A DNA stretch of 64,000 bases from NCBI GenBank assembly GCA_024405015.1, contig JAKSPE010000007.1:1-64000 (forward strand). The letters are read 5' to 3'. This DNA comes from Sphaerochaetaceae bacterium. Its GTDB lineage: Bacteria; Spirochaetota; Spirochaetia; Sphaerochaetales; Sphaerochaetaceae. The notes beneath the pieces are model-generated. The model saw only the letters and a program-made list of their open reading frames with translations, did no database searches and was not told the origin of the DNA. Below are positions 1 through 9,099 of the stretch, one piece after another. The translations under genes were made by a program, and so were the position numbers. Position 1 is the first letter of the stretch. Each line of letters begins with the position of its first letter.

Positions 1-2
1 TC

Positions 3-422
3 AAGAAAAAGACCGGAAATGCCAATGACAACAATTTCGTCAACGGTTTTCTTACTGCATCCCTGACCGTCAGCATCGGCGCCATGGCAATTGTCGGCTC
101 CATCCAGGACGGCATTTTGGGTGATTACAGCATTCTTGCCACAAAGGGTCTGATTGACCTCATCATTATCATGGTCATGACCTGCTCGTTGGGAAAAGGT
201 TGTGTGTTCTCCGCAATTCCTGTGTTCGTCATCCAGGGAAGCATGACGCTGTTGGCCTCTCTTCTGAAGCCGATTATGACGGACCTTGCCATGGCATACC
301 TTTCCATGGTGGGCTCCATCCTGATTTTCTGTGTGGGAATGAATCTTGTGTTCGGCAAGAAGGTCCGCGTTGCGAACATGCTGCCGGCAATCGTTTTCTG
401 CGTCATCGCAGCCTTCATCTGA
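3..422 (+). CDS. DUF554 family membrane protein (5' end missing)
   Basis: The reading frame is already open at the left edge, so the start lies outside the window; 139 codons remain. The visible part is very hydrophobic, with about four membrane segments. It contains the stretch V-S-I-G-A-M-A-I-V-G-S-I-Q-D-G, followed by a glycine-rich helix and V-F-x-I-Q-G-S-M-T-L-L-A, which is the pattern I associate with DUF554 (YdfK-like) inner-membrane proteins. Their transport substrate is unknown. The gene converges on the MATE gene 17 bp downstream. Family assignment is from recall of the motif; function is open. Confidence 0.75.
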   Translation, partial: KKKTGNANDNNFVNGFLTASLTVSIGAMAIVGSIQDGILGDYSILATKGLIDLIIIMVMTCSLGKGCVFSAIPVFVIQGSMTLLASLLKPIMTDLAMAYLSMVGSILIFCVGMNLVFGKKVRVANMLPAIVFCVIAAFI

Positions 423-439
423 TTTCCATTGAATTGCAA

Positions 440-1816
440 TCAGTGCAGTTTGCTCAAACCGTTTCTCTTTGTCTTGTTAAGCCATGCCAGGTAGGTCAGA
501 GCCAACACCAGCGATGACAGCACCCATGCGGCAGGGTCTGCGATGCAGACGCCAATGTAGCCGAAGGCCTTTGTGAGAGGTCCTGTGAGAAGGGCGCGGG
601 TGCCAAGCTCGATACCACCACCCAGCATTGGGACAAAGGCGTTTCCCAGGCCCTGAAGGGCGTTTCGGTACAATACCAGGATATGCAAAAGAGGGTAGCA
701 CACCGAGGCTATCTTGATGTAGACGTAGGCATACTCGATCAGCTCGTCCGTCACATCGGTGACGAACAGCGCAATCAGCTGCTTTCCGAAAATCCAGAGC
801 GTTGCGGCAGAGACCACACACAGAATCAGACCCATCCAAAGGACCTTGAAGACACCTTTGCGGATTCTATCCAGCTGTCCTGCGCCAAGGTTCTGGCCAC
901 AGAAGGTGGAAAGGGAAACTCCAAAGTCGAAGAAGCCTGAGTTCATGATGCTCTGGATTCTGCTGGATGCGGTAAATCCTGCAATGGCCACAGGGCCAAA
1001 GCCATTGAGATAGCGCTGCATGATCATGACGCCAATGGCTGTGATGGAGAACTGAAGTGCCATAGGAAAGCCGGTTTTGAGGTGTCTGATGCAGTCCTTG
1101 AGATTTGTGCGGATTTGGGTGACCTTGTACTTGAGCAGGTTGAATACCTTTACGCTGTAGATGTGACAGCCGACTGCGCTGATCAGCTGTGCCAAAACTG
1201 TGGCATAGGCAGCGCCGTCCACACCCATGTGGAATGCGGCAATGAACAGGATGTCCAAAACGATATTGAGCACAGAGGATACAATCAGGAACACCAGTGG
1301 CGTTCGGCTATCGCCAAGAGCTCGAAGTCTTGCTGCCATGATGTTGAAGTACATGGTGGCGAAGATTCCGCCGAAGATGATGGAAAGGTAAAGGTTGGAG
1401 TCAGCAATGATGTCTTTCGGGGTGTTCATGATGCGCAGCATCGGAAGGCATAAAGCCAGGCTGATTGCCGTGAGGATGACTGTGATGATCACGCCCAAAA
1501 CCGAAGAGGTCCAGATGCTCTGGCGAATGTGGGATTCGTCAGAAAGGCCTGCGCTGTAGGCTCCAAACTCCTGGCTTGTGATGATGGAGAATCCCGTGGC
1601 GATTCCCTGCACAAATCCGATGACCATGAAAGTAAGAGATCCGGTGGCGCCAACGGCGGCGAGGGCATTCACTCCAAGAAGTCTTCCGACGATGATGGTG
1701 TCCACGATGCTGTACATCTGCTGGAACAGGTCGCCGATGAGAATCGGAAGCGCAAACATAAGCAGGGCTTTCGTGATGCCGCCCTTCGTCATATCTCTTG
1801 TCTTGCCGTTTGCCAT
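440..1816 (-). CDS. MATE family multidrug/Na+ antiporter
   Basis: The 458-residue protein has about 12 predicted membrane segments, the usual MATE size and layout. The N-terminal half starts with F-A-L-P-I-L-I-G-D-L-F-Q-Q-M-Y-S-I-V-D, typical of the family, followed by V-G-R-L-L-G and A-V-G-A-T-G-S. Members export cationic drugs or metabolites using H+ or Na+ gradients; the substrate here cannot be read. It is divergent from lysC with a 221-bp gap. A second MATE gene lies at 24278-25621 and the two are distinct paralogues. A G-rich stretch just before the ATG is the only ribosome-site candidate. Confidence 0.9.
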   Translation of the reverse strand: MANGKTRDMTKGGITKALLMFALPILIGDLFQQMYSIVDTIIVGRLLGVNALAAVGATGSLTFMVIGFVQGIATGFSIITSQEFGAYSAGLSDESHIRQSIWTSSVLGVIITVILTAISLALCLPMLRIMNTPKDIIADSNLYLSIIFGGIFATMYFNIMAARLRALGDSRTPLVFLIVSSVLNIVLDILFIAAFHMGVDGAAYATVLAQLISAVGCHIYSVKVFNLLKYKVTQIRTNLKDCIRHLKTGFPMALQFSITAIGVMIMQRYLNGFGPVAIAGFTASSRIQSIMNSGFFDFGVSLSTFCGQNLGAGQLDRIRKGVFKVLWMGLILCVVSAATLWIFGKQLIALFVTDVTDELIEYAYVYIKIASVCYPLLHILVLYRNALQGLGNAFVPMLGGGIELGTRALLTGPLTKAFGYIGVCIADPAAWVLSSLVLALTYLAWLNKTKRNGLSKLH

Positions 1817-1943
1817 TTCCCCAAAACCCCATCTGATGCGTGTCTGCGCATGCCATCATACACAGATAACCGGAAAAAACCAATATGCAGGGATGTTCTG
1901 GGCCTTTTCGCAAAGAGTGAAATCGCATTTTCCATGGGATATC

Positions 1944-1972
1944 TTGAAAAAACGTTGCGATGTAAATATCAT
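1944..1972 (+). promoter_or_regulatory. Sigma-70-type promoter of lysC
   Basis: TTGAAA (1944-1949) and TATCAT (1967-1972) are separated by exactly 17 bp. The predicted start near 1979 gives a leader of about 60 nt before lysC. Confidence 0.6.
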
Positions 1973-1999
1973 AGGCGCAAGAAACTAACATATGGAGAA

Positions 2000-2029
2000 A
2001 GACGGGTATCGGAAAAACAGGACCCGTTT
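2000..2029 (+). promoter_or_regulatory. Hairpin in the lysC leader next to the start codon
   Basis: ACGGGT (2002-2007) pairs with ACCCGT (2022-2027), and the stem extends through a G-U and an A-U pair to 2000/2029. The ATG is at 2038. No good Shine-Dalgarno sequence lies between hairpin and ATG; the nearest GGAG (1994-1997) is upstream of the hairpin. Folding would bring that GGAG to about 11 nt from the ATG. A translational control role is inference. Confidence 0.35.
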
Positions 2030-2037
2030 CCTTTAGA

Positions 2038-3351
2038 ATGAAGACCATCACATTAAAATTCGGCGGAAGTTCACTTGCAGATGCAAAGCAGTTCATCAAG
2101 GTCAGTAAGATCATCGCAGACCACGAAGGAAGGACATTTGTCGTCGCTTCAGCTCCTGGAAAGAGATTCAAGGAAGACACCAAGGTCACCGATATGCTGT
2201 ATGCCTGCTACAATCTTGCCGCAGCAAAGCAGAACTTCTCCGAGCAGCTCGAGGCCATCAAGAAGAGATACAGCGACATCGCAGAGGAACTTGAGGTCAA
2301 GTTCGATTTCGATGCTGAATTCGATGTCATTGCCGAGCACCTTGCAACCGATCCTCAGAGAGACTACATGGCAAGTAGAGGCGAATACCTCAACTCCAAG
2401 TTCCTTGCCGCATACATGGGTTACGATTTCATCGATCCTGCCACCTGCATCTTCTTTGACAAGCAGGGCCAGCTCAATGCAGAAATGACAAACTCAACGC
2501 TCGGTGCCATCCTGGCAACCAAGCAGAAGGCAGTTGTTGCTGGTTTCTATGGCCATGGCGCCGATGGAAACATCAAGACCTTCTCCCGTGGTGGTTCTGA
2601 CGTCACTGGTGCAATCGTCGCACGTGCTGCCAATGCTGATGTCTATGAGAACTGGACAGACGTTTCCGGAATGCTTTCCGCAGACCCAAGAATCGTCAAA
2701 GATCCAGCTCCAATCAAGGAAATCAGCTACAAGGAGCTCCGAGAGCTTTCCTACATGGGTGCCTCTGTTCTCCATGAGGATGCTGTCTTCCCAGTCAGAC
2801 TTGCCGGTATCCCAATCAACATCAGAAACACAAACCGTCCACAGGACGATGGCACATGGATCGTCCCATCCAAGAAGAACGATCGTGACACAGTCGTTAC
2901 AGGAATCTCCGGAAAGAAGGGCTTCAGCTCCATTCTCATCGAGAAGGCCATGATGAACAACGAAATTGGTTTCGGTGAGAAGCTCCTTTCCATCATCGCT
3001 TCCCACGGTATGTCCTTCGAGCACATCCCATCTGGAATCGATACCATGTCCGCAATCCTGGATTCTGACCAGTTCCGCCACGTCAAGAGTCAGCTGATTG
3101 AGAACATCAAGACCATCCTCAAGCCAGACACCGTTGTGGTGGAAAGCGGCATTGCTCTTGTTGCTGTCGTCGGTACCGGAATGGTTTACACAAAGGGTGT
3201 CGCTGCCAAGGTCTTCTCCGCTCTTGCACAGGCTGACATCAACATCCGCATGATTGACCAGGGTTCCAGTGAGATCAACATCATCATCGGTGTTGACGAA
3301 GATGACTACGAGAAGGCCATCGAGGTCCTTTACAACGCCTTCTTCCACTGA
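2038..3351 (+). CDS. lysC: Aspartate kinase
   Basis: This enzyme phosphorylates L-aspartate, the first step to lysine (diaminopimelate), threonine and methionine. The 437-residue protein opens with the kinase signature K-F-G-G-S-S (residues 7-12). It carries the S-R-G-G-S-D-V-T-G-A loop near residue 182, and ends in ACT regulatory domains (about 290-437, with I-S-G-K-K-G-F and N-I-R-M-I-D-Q-G-S-S-E) that normally bind lysine or threonine. It is monofunctional, with no homoserine dehydrogenase attached. The ATG is chosen because the conserved N-terminus starts immediately. It appears monocistronic, with its own promoter and a terminator just downstream. Confidence 0.93.
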   Translation: MKTITLKFGGSSLADAKQFIKVSKIIADHEGRTFVVASAPGKRFKEDTKVTDMLYACYNLAAAKQNFSEQLEAIKKRYSDIAEELEVKFDFDAEFDVIAEHLATDPQRDYMASRGEYLNSKFLAAYMGYDFIDPATCIFFDKQGQLNAEMTNSTLGAILATKQKAVVAGFYGHGADGNIKTFSRGGSDVTGAIVARAANADVYENWTDVSGMLSADPRIVKDPAPIKEISYKELRELSYMGASVLHEDAVFPVRLAGIPINIRNTNRPQDDGTWIVPSKKNDRDTVVTGISGKKGFSSILIEKAMMNNEIGFGEKLLSIIASHGMSFEHIPSGIDTMSAILDSDQFRHVKSQLIENIKTILKPDTVVVESGIALVAVVGTGMVYTKGVAAKVFSALAQADINIRMIDQGSSEINIIIGVDEDDYEKAIEVLYNAFFH

Positions 3352-3373
3352 TTGGAATTTTTGGACAAATGCA

Positions 3374-3424
3374 GAGGCTGCGGCTCGTCGTTATGACGGA
3401 TTTGCAGCCTTTTTCTTTTTTTTC
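3374..3424 (+). terminator. Intrinsic terminator after lysC
   Basis: AGGCTGC (3375-3381) pairs with GCAGCCT (3404-3410), followed by a long T-rich run. Confidence 0.8.
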
Positions 3425-3474
3425 ACACGTCCAACGTCGGATAATTTGTGTTTTTTTGGGTTTCGATTTTTCTG

Positions 3475-3503
3475 TTGAAATTGCAGAAAAGGTGAAATAA
3501 AGT
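3475..3503 (+). promoter_or_regulatory. Promoter of the lipoprotein gene
   Basis: TTGAAA (3475-3480), 17-bp spacer, TAAAGT (3498-3503). An AAGGAG ribosome site follows at about 3531, before the ATG at 3543. Confidence 0.5.
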
Positions 3504-3542
3504 AAGGTGGAAGTATAGTTGCTTCAATAAGGAGAAATCGCA

Positions 3543-4592
3543 ATGAAAAAGATTACAGTCGCTCTCATTTCAGTTCTCGTCGTCCTTTTGCTTGCATCAT
3601 GTGCAACAATGGGAAAGGCAAAGAACGTCATTCACGTAACAACTTTTGACGAGCTCACAGCAGCTTTCAAGGCAGCTAAGGCAGATCCTGAGAAGGATAC
3701 CGTCATGCTCGATAATGATATCGCTTGGGATGCTATTCAGTATGCTGGTGATGCTTATGTCTTCAACGCAGACGCAACAGGCCTCACATTTGACCTCAAC
3801 GGTTATGCCATCACAGGTGTTCCTAAGAACGCTTTCAACCTCACAGGTGACAGCTTCACCATCAAGAACGGTTCCATCCTCGCTGCAGAGGGTAACAACA
3901 GATACAGCATCAACATCAACTATGATGGAACAAACGGAATCAAGGAGCTTGCTCTGCCAAAGGTTCCAGGTGCTTATGACGACAGCGATCCAGTCTGGGC
4001 AAAGAGAGTCGTCGTAGAGAATCTCACAGCTACCGGAATGCTCATCGGTTATTCCACAGCTGAAGTCAAGAACAGCCAGTTCATCGGCGGTACTTACAGA
4101 GGACTCGTCTTCCAGGGTTCCAGCGGTATTGTTGAAAACGTCACAGTCGCTTGTGCAGACGGTGCAGGTTCCGCAGGTTTCGTCGCTCACAGCTATGGTG
4201 TTGTCACAGTCAAGGGTGAGTGTAACTTCGCTTCCAAGTTCGGTATCTACACAGCTTTCTGCGGAAAGTGCATCATCGATCCAGCTGCTAAGGTCACAGT
4301 CAGAGCCTATGAGACAGTCGGTATCTACGCAGAGACTCAGGGAACATCTGAGATCTACGGAACAATCGACATCACTCCAGCTCCTAGCAAGAAGGCTTAC
4401 ATTGTCAGAACAGGTGCAAGCAGCACAATCGAGAAGGGTGCCAAGTTCATCGTCAACGGTGCTGAGCCAGCTGTTGGTGCTATCGTTGCAGAAGACGGCA
4501 ATGCTTATGTCGACTTCAAGACAGGCGCTGGCGACAAGGACAAGAATTATGAAGGTTACGGCGTAGACGGATTCATCACAGATCTTCGCTAA
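3543..4592 (+). CDS. Secreted lipoprotein, probable right-handed beta-helix
   Basis: The protein (349 aa) has a classical lipoprotein leader ending in L-A-S-C, with the acylated cysteine at residue 20. The rest is polar, glycine/asparagine-rich and built of short strand-turn units such as F-T-I-K-N-G-S-I-L and V-V-E-N-L-T-A-T-G. This suggests a parallel beta-helix of the pectate-lyase type. No catalytic residues are recognisable, so it may be a surface or structural protein rather than an enzyme. Codon use is strongly biased towards GTC, ATC and ACA, which together with a strong ribosome site and a UUCG-capped terminator hints at high expression. Function unknown. Confidence 0.75.
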   Translation: MKKITVALISVLVVLLLASCATMGKAKNVIHVTTFDELTAAFKAAKADPEKDTVMLDNDIAWDAIQYAGDAYVFNADATGLTFDLNGYAITGVPKNAFNLTGDSFTIKNGSILAAEGNNRYSININYDGTNGIKELALPKVPGAYDDSDPVWAKRVVVENLTATGMLIGYSTAEVKNSQFIGGTYRGLVFQGSSGIVENVTVACADGAGSAGFVAHSYGVVTVKGECNFASKFGIYTAFCGKCIIDPAAKVTVRAYETVGIYAETQGTSEIYGTIDITPAPSKKAYIVRTGASSTIEKGAKFIVNGAEPAVGAIVAEDGNAYVDFKTGAGDKDKNYEGYGVDGFITDLR

Positions 4593-4616
4593 ACCGCTAT
4601 TGATTCTGATATCAGA

Positions 4617-4650
4617 GGGATCACGCTTCGGTGTGATCCCTTATTGCTTT
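4617..4650 (+). terminator. Intrinsic terminator with cUUCGg tetraloop
   Basis: GGGATCAC (4617-4624) pairs with GTGATCCC (4633-4640). The loop closes as C-UUCG-G, and a T-rich tail follows. Confidence 0.85.
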
Positions 4651-4663
4651 CTAGAGGTTTTGT

Positions 4664-5812
4664 ATGGACATCAGCAAACTCAACTTCCTCATCGATTCCC
4701 TGTATCCGCACTATGTCAAGGTCTGGGAGGACCTTTGTAACATCGAAAGTCCGACTTCCTACAAGGCCGGGGTGGATGCCGTGGGCTTGTACTGCATCGC
4801 CATCGCCAAGAACCATGGTTGGCAGGTGGAGGTTCACAAGGAGCCTGTGTCCGGCAATGCGGTGTGCATCACCATGAATCCTGAGGCCAAGGGGTCTCCG
4901 ATTGCGCTTTCAGGCCATATGGATACCGTCCATCCGCTGGGATCTTTCGGCTCTCCTGCTGTGAGGATTGAAGGGAATGTGATGTATGGTCCTGGGGTCA
5001 CCGATTGTAAGGGTGGTATCGTGGCGTGCCTTCTTGCCATGGAGGCTCTGTCGAAATCTGGCTTTGACAAAAGGCCTGTGATGCTTCTTCTTCAGAGCGA
5101 TGAGGAGAACAGCAGTTACACCTCCGAAAAGCGCACAATCGGGTGGATCTGTGAAAAGGCAAAGGATTGCATAGCCTTTTTCAATGCGGAGCGACATACA
5201 GAAGGCTGGACCGTAACCAGACGTAAAGGCATCGTCACCTATCGCATGACGGTCCACGGGGTTGGAACACATGCGATGTACTGCTATGACGGTGCCTCTG
5301 CCATTCGGGAGATGTCCCACAAGATCCTCGAGCTTGAGAGGCTTCAGGATCGGGACGGAATCACGGTGAACGTAGGTCTTGTCAATGGCGGTAGCGCCGT
5401 CAACAGCGTACCGGAACTGTGCACGGCAGCAATTGATGTACGATTCAACACGCAGGAAGAACGATGTAGGGCGGATGCGTATGTGCGCGAGATTGCGGCA
5501 AAGACCTTTATCGAAGGCACTCGTACTGAGGTGGAGGCCGTCAAGTTCCGAGCTGCGATGGAGGAGAGTGAACGCAACCATGAACTGCTGCGTAAGGTCA
5601 ATTCCATCCTTGGACAGCATGGCATGCAGACGCTTAGGACCAAGAGCTCTGGAGGCGGATCCGACGCTGCAGATGTCTCTTCCTATGGCATTCCGGTCAT
5701 TGATGACTTCGGTACAGAAGGGGACAAATTCCACACAAGGGATGAATATGCTGACATTCCATCCCTTGCAAGGGCAGCAAAGAGAATCGCTGTCGTTGTG
5801 TCAGAACTTTGA
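4664..5812 (+). CDS. M20 family metallopeptidase (carboxypeptidase G2-like)
   Basis: This is a predicted di-zinc exopeptidase or deacylase of 382 residues, probably cytoplasmic (no signal peptide). Ligands are visible in order: S-G-H-M-D-T-V-H (His/Asp), G-V-T-D-C-K-G-G (bridging Asp), S-D-E-E-N (Glu pair), N-A-E-R-H (Glu) and K-F-H-T-R-D-E-Y (last His). The middle contains the usual lid/dimerisation domain. The layout matches the glutamate carboxypeptidase/ArgE/DapE group, but substrate cannot be assigned. An AGAGG precedes the ATG. It converges on the nucleotidase-kinase gene, only 7 bp away. Confidence 0.85.
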   Translation: MDISKLNFLIDSLYPHYVKVWEDLCNIESPTSYKAGVDAVGLYCIAIAKNHGWQVEVHKEPVSGNAVCITMNPEAKGSPIALSGHMDTVHPLGSFGSPAVRIEGNVMYGPGVTDCKGGIVACLLAMEALSKSGFDKRPVMLLLQSDEENSSYTSEKRTIGWICEKAKDCIAFFNAERHTEGWTVTRRKGIVTYRMTVHGVGTHAMYCYDGASAIREMSHKILELERLQDRDGITVNVGLVNGGSAVNSVPELCTAAIDVRFNTQEERCRADAYVREIAAKTFIEGTRTEVEAVKFRAAMEESERNHELLRKVNSILGQHGMQTLRTKSSGGGSDAADVSSYGIPVIDDFGTEGDKFHTRDEYADIPSLARAAKRIAVVVSEL

Positions 5813-5819
5813 TCGTCGA

Positions 5820-6926
5820 TTACTTGAGGCCAAGTTGAGCCATAAGCTCCTTGGCCGCTTTTTTTGCATCCTGTGCCATGGATACGGTCAGGTCGCAGAT
5901 GTCCTCGTTTCGGTACTCGGACTCGAGACTCAGGATGCGAAGAACCTTCTCGTTCTCTGGGCACTGCTTTGACAGAATGTTGCCGATGACATCGTTACGG
6001 CTTCTGTGTGTGAAGGCGATGACGCAGTTTTTCGGATATTTTGCCTTCAGTGTAATTGCTCCACAGAAGTCTACCGGAATGACGGCAATCTTCATTGCCT
6101 TCACATACTTGTCAATCTCCTGTAGGGATGTTCCATAGTACTCGCCACCATAGACGGTACTTTCCAGGAAAAGTCCCTTGTCCTGGCCATTTTCGAAGTC
6201 CTCACGGGAAATGAAGTTGTATTCATCACCCTCATTGGATCTTTTGGCTCGTGTGGTTGTGGTGACAGGACGAGCAAAGCGACTGTCCTTGAGAAGCTGC
6301 TGGACTAGTTCTGCCTTTCCGCTTCCGGATGGTCCTACCAGACACACAACTCCACCCTCTGAAAGGTCGAAGTTCGCCATTCTCTGGTTGTTGATCTGAT
6401 CGACAAGCTGCAGAAAGGCACTGTAACTGTTCACTGAAAGAAGGCCTGTGATGTTGTTGTTCCAGGGTCTTCGGAACAGGACAGGGTAGGTGGCGCTGGA
6501 GCCGAGGATGTTATGGGCACCGTCATCCAGAAGAATGTCCAGGTTCATCAGGTCTTTTCTGGCGCCGATCATGATGTTGCGCTCCGGAATCATCGGAAAG
6601 TCTTTGACAAGGCGCTCAGCTCTTGCGCTCATGCAGTTTGCACCAACGGCGGTAATGAAAATGACATCACCTTTCTTGGAAAGCTGCTCAATGAAACGCT
6701 TGGCACCTGGGATGATCGGCTGGTTTTCGACAAAGTCTACCTTGGAGAAGTATGCGATTCTCTCGTCCAAAAGGGCATTCTTGCTGGTGGCGCCCCATCC
6801 GCTGATATCGTTGATGTTCAGAGGAAGGTAGTTCTTGTCTTTGCAAAGCATGTCGATGGCATGCTGGTTACAGACATACAAAACGTCATCGACGTCAACT
6901 CCGATTCTAAGCCTTCCATGTCTCAT
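5820..6926 (-). CDS. Fusion of a 5'(3')-nucleotidase-like HAD domain and a guanylate kinase-like domain
   Basis: Residues 1 to about 195 look like a HAD phosphatase of the NT5C deoxynucleotidase type. They show G-V-D-V-D-D-V (motif I aspartates), F-I-T-A-V (motif II), G-A-R-K-D (motif III lysine) and I-L-L-D-D-G (motif IV). Residues about 196-368 match guanylate kinase: P-loop G-P-S-G-S-G-K, then T-T-T-T-R-A-K-R, E-G-D-E-Y-N-F and G-E-Y-Y-G-T-S. The Ser/Thr that normally follows the P-loop lysine is Ala here, so kinase activity may be weak or lost. A GGGAGG ribosome site precedes the ATG. The pairing of a nucleotide-cleaving and a nucleotide-phosphorylating domain is unusual; the biological role is unknown. 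Confidence 0.75.
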   Translation of the reverse strand: MRHGRLRIGVDVDDVLYVCNQHAIDMLCKDKNYLPLNINDISGWGATSKNALLDERIAYFSKVDFVENQPIIPGAKRFIEQLSKKGDVIFITAVGANCMSARAERLVKDFPMIPERNIMIGARKDLMNLDILLDDGAHNILGSSATYPVLFRRPWNNNITGLLSVNSYSAFLQLVDQINNQRMANFDLSEGGVVCLVGPSGSGKAELVQQLLKDSRFARPVTTTTRAKRSNEGDEYNFISREDFENGQDKGLFLESTVYGGEYYGTSLQEIDKYVKAMKIAVIPVDFCGAITLKAKYPKNCVIAFTHRSRNDVIGNILSKQCPENEKVLRILSLESEYRNEDICDLTVSMAQDAKKAAKELMAQLGLK

Positions 6927-7047
6927 GCGATACCTCCCAGCGTGTGGTTAGATTATCGTGTCCAACGGCCAAAAAGACAAGATGGCACATGTAGTGTAGC
7001 CCCTGTAGGTGAAACGCTAAAGTGTGTCTGAGAAGTAGGAAAGGGAT

Positions 7048-7075
7048 AAAAAAGCCTCCGGAAAACTCCGGAGGC
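7048..7075 (-). terminator. Intrinsic terminator of the alpha/beta hydrolase gene
   Basis: GCCTCCGGA (7054-7062) pairs with TCCGGAGGC (7067-7075). On the minus strand it is followed by six Ts. Confidence 0.85.
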
Positions 7076-7097
7076 AATCCATTCATCCGTTGGCGGA

Positions 7098-9047
7098 TTA
7101 TGCCAGGACGTATGAGAAGGAAGATGCTGTGTTTGCAACTGTCATGATTGTGAACAGAAGAGCGTTGATGAAAGCACCAAGCCAGACTGTTCCAGTCTTC
7201 TTGTAAAGAAGTCTTGTGATGATAGCTGCTGTGATGAGGATTGGTACGATTGGGAACAGAACGATGTAACCAAGTGCCATACCACTCTGCCAGAGGACAC
7301 CAGTGGACTTGAATGTACCATACTGGATACCCATGACGAGGCAGATACCTGCAACGTTGAAGAATGCGTTGATTGCGATTGTTGCCCACTCTGGGATGTT
7401 CTTTGCGCTGTAGCTCTGGTTTGTGAAACCGTTGATGAGGTAGAAGATAGCAAAGATCTTTGTGTAGCGGAGCATTGTTGGCAGCATCTTAGGAATGTCG
7501 AAGACCTTCATGTTGAGTGTCCAGATTCTGAAGTCAACAACGAAGATTGACCATGTGCAGAAGAGAACTGCATACATGCCTGTGACGACGATCAGAGCGA
7601 GGAAAGCAGTCTTGACGAATCCAAGGAGACCTTCCTTCATGTAACCGACTTCAAATGGGTTAACTGTATTCTCTTCCTTCTTTGTGGCCTTGTTGATGAT
7701 GTAGCTGACAAGCCAGAAGACAAGTGTGACACCGAGTGCGAAGAGACCGCAGACAACTGCCCACATGCTGACCCAACCTGTTGTATCCTGTGGATAGAGG
7801 TTGTTCTTTGGGAACCACTGGCCACCGATGCTGTTCATCTTCTGGATGGAGAAACCGGAGAAGAGAGTACAGATGATAGCTGGAGCAAGGTAGAGAATCC
7901 AGCTGATTGGTCCCTTGACCTCTCTCTTTGTAAGTGGGAGGCTCTCGTCTCTCTTGAGGCTCTGGAAGACAGGCAGCTCGAGGAGCAGGGAAACTGCTGG
8001 GAAGATGCAGTAGAAGATAGCGATCAGGCCGATGAAGGAGAATGCTTCCTTGATCCACCATGTCTGATGTGTGCTCTTGATGTACTTAGCACCCTCTGGT
8101 ACTCCAAATGCTGTGTAGAAGAAGTTTACGACATCTCCAGCAGCCTTGATTGAGAAGTGGTTGAGTGGGTGAATCTGGTTGTTCTCGTAGACAACTCTGA
8201 ATGGAGCAGATGATCTTGTTCCCTCTGGGATGTCTGTGAGGACGCCATTGACGTACTTAGCCTTGTTGACAACGTTGATAGGTCCGTCGAACTTTGCGCC
8301 AACGAAGCTAGCAGCTGCCTGAGAGATGAGGTACTGGCGAGAGATTGTTCTGTTGCCTTCATAGTCCTTGCTTGTGTAGAAGAACTCGTCATCATTAGCC
8401 TTGAGGTTTCCGACAGAGACGTTCTCTCCTGCGCCGGAGAATGAGCTGTAACCCTGAAGCAGACCTGCGCTGATGATGTGCAGTCCGTTACCTGTTGCCT
8501 TGCCGTTAGCATCGAATGCTGCGTTCTTGTCGGCTGCGAGGACGGAACCTGTTGTCATACCACCCATGGAGTGACCTGTGATACCGATTCTGGACTGGTC
8601 AACATATGGCAGATTGTAGACATACTTTGTGCTGTCGTAGAGACCATTTGTAGCCATCATAGCGTTCTGTGTTCCAGAGTTTGGATAGTTACCATGACCT
8701 TCTCTATCGATTGTCAGGACAACGAATCCACGGCGTGCGAGCTCGATTGCGTTCTGGAGCTGATGCTCTCTTGTGTTGAGGTAACCGTGAGTCATGACGA
8801 CTGCTGGCTTCTTGTTTGTCTCACTTGCTCCCTTTGGAACAAAGAGGATGCCGCTGACGACTTTACCGGAGACTGTGACCTTCTGGCCATCAATCTCGAC
8901 AGATCCTGTGTTTGTGACGTTTCTCAGGTCAGTTACCTTGACTGAGAAGCCGGCACTCTGGATCATACTTGCGAAGAAACTGCTGCAAAGGACTACACAG
9001 AGACCGATGCAGAGGCAAATCAGATTCTTTTTGACTTTTGCATTCAT
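7098..9047 (-). CDS. Membrane-anchored alpha/beta hydrolase with polytopic C-terminal half
   Basis: The protein has 649 residues. A single hydrophobic segment (about 8-30) leads into a hydrolase domain with the nucleophile elbow G-I-T-G-H-S-M-G-G-M and the upstream V-V-M-T-H-G-Y oxyanion strand, resembling dienelactone hydrolase/serine aminopeptidase types. From about residue 345 it has roughly seven membrane helices. The hydrolase domain is probably extracytoplasmic, between the N-terminal anchor and the membrane half. Substrate is unknown. The gene is monocistronic with an AGGAGAG ribosome site and its own terminator. Confidence 0.75.
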   Translation of the reverse strand: MNAKVKKNLICLCIGLCVVLCSSFFASMIQSAGFSVKVTDLRNVTNTGSVEIDGQKVTVSGKVVSGILFVPKGASETNKKPAVVMTHGYLNTREHQLQNAIELARRGFVVLTIDREGHGNYPNSGTQNAMMATNGLYDSTKYVYNLPYVDQSRIGITGHSMGGMTTGSVLAADKNAAFDANGKATGNGLHIISAGLLQGYSSFSGAGENVSVGNLKANDDEFFYTSKDYEGNRTISRQYLISQAAASFVGAKFDGPINVVNKAKYVNGVLTDIPEGTRSSAPFRVVYENNQIHPLNHFSIKAAGDVVNFFYTAFGVPEGAKYIKSTHQTWWIKEAFSFIGLIAIFYCIFPAVSLLLELPVFQSLKRDESLPLTKREVKGPISWILYLAPAIICTLFSGFSIQKMNSIGGQWFPKNNLYPQDTTGWVSMWAVVCGLFALGVTLVFWLVSYIINKATKKEENTVNPFEVGYMKEGLLGFVKTAFLALIVVTGMYAVLFCTWSIFVVDFRIWTLNMKVFDIPKMLPTMLRYTKIFAIFYLINGFTNQSYSAKNIPEWATIAINAFFNVAGICLVMGIQYGTFKSTGVLWQSGMALGYIVLFPIVPILITAAIITRLLYKKTGTVWLGAFINALLFTIMTVANTASSFSYVLA

Positions 9048-9099
9048 GATGATATGCTCTCCTTTTTCATTTGTATGTTCAGTTTGTTTCAGATAGTGC

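Noticed and set aside
1973-2037. Lysine riboswitch in the lysC leader
   Set aside because: The leader is only about 60 nt with one small hairpin; the lysine riboswitch needs about 170 nt and a five-helix junction.
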